Of a stretch of 64,000 bases of DNA, positions 62,351 through 64,000 are shown in pieces (the first letter of the stretch is position 1; every line of letters starts with the position of its first letter). Location: contig CAMNEE010000001.1 in assembly GCA_946536225.1 (NCBI GenBank), positions 310,001 through 374,000 on the forward strand, read 5' to 3'. The stretch is from UBA6985 sp946536225 (GTDB lineage Bacteria; Bacillota_I; Bacilli_A; RF39; UBA660). The notes under the pieces are model-generated. The model made no database searches. It had not been told where the DNA came from and was given only the letters and a program-made list of their open reading frames with translations. The position numbers and the translations under genes were made by a program.

Positions 62351-62995
62351 ATGAGAGCAAAGATAATAGACACATATAATTATTGTTCATCAACTAATAA
62401 TAGAACTAATCTTTATAAGAAAGATACTTATACAGATAATGAACTATTAAAAACATTTGCTATAAGAAATAGATTACTAAACTTTATTCAAGTAGTAGAA
62501 CATAGCATTGGACCAATACCATTACTTGAATCAACTGAAATATATGATTATATCGATAGAGATGCTTATCTAGGAATATTCTATCTAGAAGGTATAGGTT
62601 ATATTTCTAAAGGAAACTATGACAGAGATATTGTTGATGTATATCTATATGGTAAGTCTGAAGAAGAAGCATTTAAAACAGCAATATATGAATATGTAAT
62701 GAATGAATCTCATTACTACGAATTGTGGAATAGAGAAGAATTAAATAAAGAGTTTAGTAATAGATTCTTAAATGTTGAAGTTAATGAAAATGATTATTTT
62801 GGACCTTTTATCTTTGCTGAACATTCACTTCAATTATTAAGAAACTTCTATGGTAATAATATACCAGAAGAATTTATAAATGAATTTGAAGAATATGTAA
62901 AAGACATAACTCAAATGAATGTTAAGTTTAGTTATGAAACAAATAGATTTGAAAGTATAGAAAAAAATAAAGAAAGGAGAAAAATAAATGGATAA
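62351..62995 (+). CDS. Hypothetical protein in NAD salvage operon (214 aa)
   Basis: Not recognised. A charged, soluble protein, Tyr/Asn/Glu-rich (EEEAFKTAIYEYVMNESHYY). ATG at 62351 after TAGGAGTGA. It lies between pncB and a Nudix gene and overlaps the latter by 8 bases, so it is a stable member of the operon. Ends in a basic stretch (IEKNKERRKING). Confidence 0.75.
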   Translation: MRAKIIDTYNYCSSTNNRTNLYKKDTYTDNELLKTFAIRNRLLNFIQVVEHSIGPIPLLESTEIYDYIDRDAYLGIFYLEGIGYISKGNYDRDIVDVYLYGKSEEEAFKTAIYEYVMNESHYYELWNREELNKEFSNRFLNVEVNENDYFGPFIFAEHSLQLLRNFYGNNIPEEFINEFEEYVKDITQMNVKFSYETNRFESIEKNKERRKING

Positions 62996-63569
62996 TAAAA
63001 AGAAAGAATTAATAGATAAAATAATAGAAGAGTATAAACCTGTTAAAAGAGAAGAAGTTGAACCATCTTTCGTTAAAATAAAAGCTTATAACTATACTCT
63101 TAATAATGGGATGGTTCAAAAAAGAGAACAAATAATAAAAGGATCAAAAGATGGTTCTGCAGTAATAATAGTTCCTTATGTGGGTAATAACTTACTATTA
63201 GTAATTGAACCAAGAGTATTTACTAAAAAGGGTGTATGTGTAGGGTTTCCTGCAGGTTACATAGAAAAAGATGAAGATCCTAAAGATGCAGCTTTAAGAG
63301 AACTAAAAGAAGAAACTGGACTTGTTCCTGAAAGTATTGTTGAAGTAGATGCTTTTTATCAAGATGAAGGATGTTCAAGTGCATATAATCATATCTTTAT
63401 TGCTCATAATTGTAAAAAAGAATATGAACAAGATTTAGATCCAGGAGAATATATTAAATACATGGAATTCACATTAGAAGAAGCAGAAGAATTAGAGAGT
63501 GAAGGATATATTAATAGCTCTAACTGTAAGCTAGCACTAGTTAGAGCTAAAGAGCATAAAAGAAAATGA
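62988..63569 (+). CDS. Nudix hydrolase, ADP-ribose pyrophosphatase-like
   Basis: 193 aa. A perfect Nudix box, G-x5-E-x7-REUxEExGU, occupies residues 90-112 (starting GYIEKDE, ending RELKEETGL). The overall layout, with an N-terminal beta domain, follows ADP-ribose pyrophosphatases (NudF-type). In this operon it would recycle or remove ADP-ribose or damaged pyridine nucleotides. It has no winged-helix domain, so it is not an NrtR regulator. The TGA stop overlaps the next ATG. Confidence 0.9.
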   Translation: MDNKKKELIDKIIEEYKPVKREEVEPSFVKIKAYNYTLNNGMVQKREQIIKGSKDGSAVIIVPYVGNNLLLVIEPRVFTKKGVCVGFPAGYIEKDEDPKDAALRELKEETGLVPESIVEVDAFYQDEGCSSAYNHIFIAHNCKKEYEQDLDPGEYIKYMEFTLEEAEELESEGYINSSNCKLALVRAKEHKRK

Positions 63570-64000
63570 AATATAAAATAGGCTTTTATGGAGGTAAGTT
63601 TATGCCTTTTCATAAAGGGCATAGATACTGTGTTGAAACAGCAGCAAGTGAATGCGAAAAAGTATATGTAATATTATTCTATGGTGGTAATGATGAAATA
63701 GAAATATTAAAGTATAATCATTCAAAATATTTATCTGTTGAGGAAAGAAAAAAGAAAGTAGTTGAACTAGCAAGTAATTATCCAAATGCTATACCTGTTT
63801 TTATAGATGTAACTGATTGTAAATTAAGTGACGGAAGTGAAGACTGGGATGCAGAAACACCATTAGTAAGAAATGTAGTAGGACCTAAGTTAGATGCAGT
63901 ATATTCAAGTGAAGAGAACTATGGAGAGTATTTCTCTAGAGCATATCCTGAAGCAATACATAGACTTGTGGATGTTAAAAGAAAACATTATCCAATAAGT
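63566..64000 (+). CDS. NadR-like nicotinamide-nucleotide adenylyltransferase (3'-truncated by window edge)
   Basis: First 145 codons of a gene running off the window. GFYGGKFMPFHKGHRYC is the nucleotidyltransferase HxGH motif, and HYPIS at the end of the window starts the conserved ISxTxIR segment. The C-terminal kinase half typical of full-length NadR is beyond the edge, so its presence is unknown. It would turn nicotinate or nicotinamide mononucleotide into the dinucleotide, closing the salvage route of PncA and PncB. ATG overlaps the Nudix stop by 4 bases. Confidence 0.88.
   Translation, partial: MKYKIGFYGGKFMPFHKGHRYCVETAASECEKVYVILFYGGNDEIEILKYNHSKYLSVEERKKKVVELASNYPNAIPVFIDVTDCKLSDGSEDWDAETPLVRNVVGPKLDAVYSSEENYGEYFSRAYPEAIHRLVDVKRKHYPIS

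Noticed and set aside
62988..63569. Nudix gene as an NrtR-type NAD regulator
   Set aside because: NrtR needs a C-terminal winged helix; this protein ends soon after the Nudix fold and has a perfect catalytic box.
1..64000. Prophage, insertion sequence or defence island
   Set aside because: No integrase, transposase, restriction or Cas-like protein was recognised; gene content is housekeeping plus sensor genes.

Overview
This is a 64 kb window from a low-GC, gene-dense Gram-positive (Bacillota) chromosome. The evidence is the very AT-rich sequence, Shine-Dalgarno starts, the recU-PBP1A gene pair, rpsB-tsf, LysR, CobW and Fe-ADH families of Firmicute type, and an elongator tRNA-Met with an encoded CCA end. 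A class A PBP and a sortase-like surface protein imply a cell wall. The overall style (heavy Lys/Asn/Ile content, small genome, many diverged proteins) suggests an uncultured gut Bacilli/Erysipelotrichia/RF39-like lineage; that placement is inference. TGA works as a stop, but only in five RTGA start-stop overlaps, so the standard bacterial code applies. I see no prophage, IS element or CRISPR array.

Layout. 1-8.0 kb: 3' part of rpoC (with an unusual insert), a small unknown gene, ldh, a CobW-family GTPase, adenosine deaminase and pyruvate kinase. 8.0-10.9 kb: a two-gene histidine kinase operon on the minus strand. 10.9-17.7 kb: a zinc-ribbon pseudogene, a lipid-type glycosyltransferase divergent from a PAP2 protein, PHP and MBL hydrolases with coaD, LysR, tRNA-Met and an Fe-alcohol dehydrogenase. 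17.7-25.0 kb: four tandem 7TM hybrid histidine kinases arranged as two pairs. 25.1-33.1 kb: zinc-ribbon/TPM membrane proteins, a HAD protein, two flavoproteins, small unknowns and a GNAT. 33.3-40.4 kb: an acyl-CoA-synthetase-like enzyme followed by two 7TM hybrid kinases with double receivers. 40.5-42.5 kb: rpsB (with a structured leader and a C-terminal SAP/Rho-N-like tail) and tsf. 42.5-59.1 kb: a broken GNAT gene, a large membrane protein, a PilB/GspE ATPase, PBP1A-recU, engB, a pseudopilin, der and its neighbours, a YgjP-like peptidase, an rRNA methyltransferase, a surface protein, a degenerate GDPD, rimM-trmD and two small genes. 59.2-64 kb: an NAD salvage operon (pncA, pncB, Nudix, NadR-like adenylyltransferase) with three unknown proteins.

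The main discovery candidate is the family of eight paralogous 7TM histidine kinases. They sit in four adjacent pairs. In three pairs the first gene keeps the phospho-accepting His but has a decayed ATP-binding domain, while the second keeps a perfect ATP-binding domain and in two of the three has lost the His (to Glu or Lys). The genes in these pairs abut or overlap by 1 nt, as if co-translated. This looks like an obligate heterodimeric, trans-phosphorylating sensor system that has been duplicated. One second partner also carries a receiver whose acceptor Asp is Glu. The fourth pair is fully intact, and one of its members has an internal Shine-Dalgarno and ATG that could release a free receiver domain. 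No matching HPt protein or DNA-binding response regulator is encoded here, so the output is unknown.
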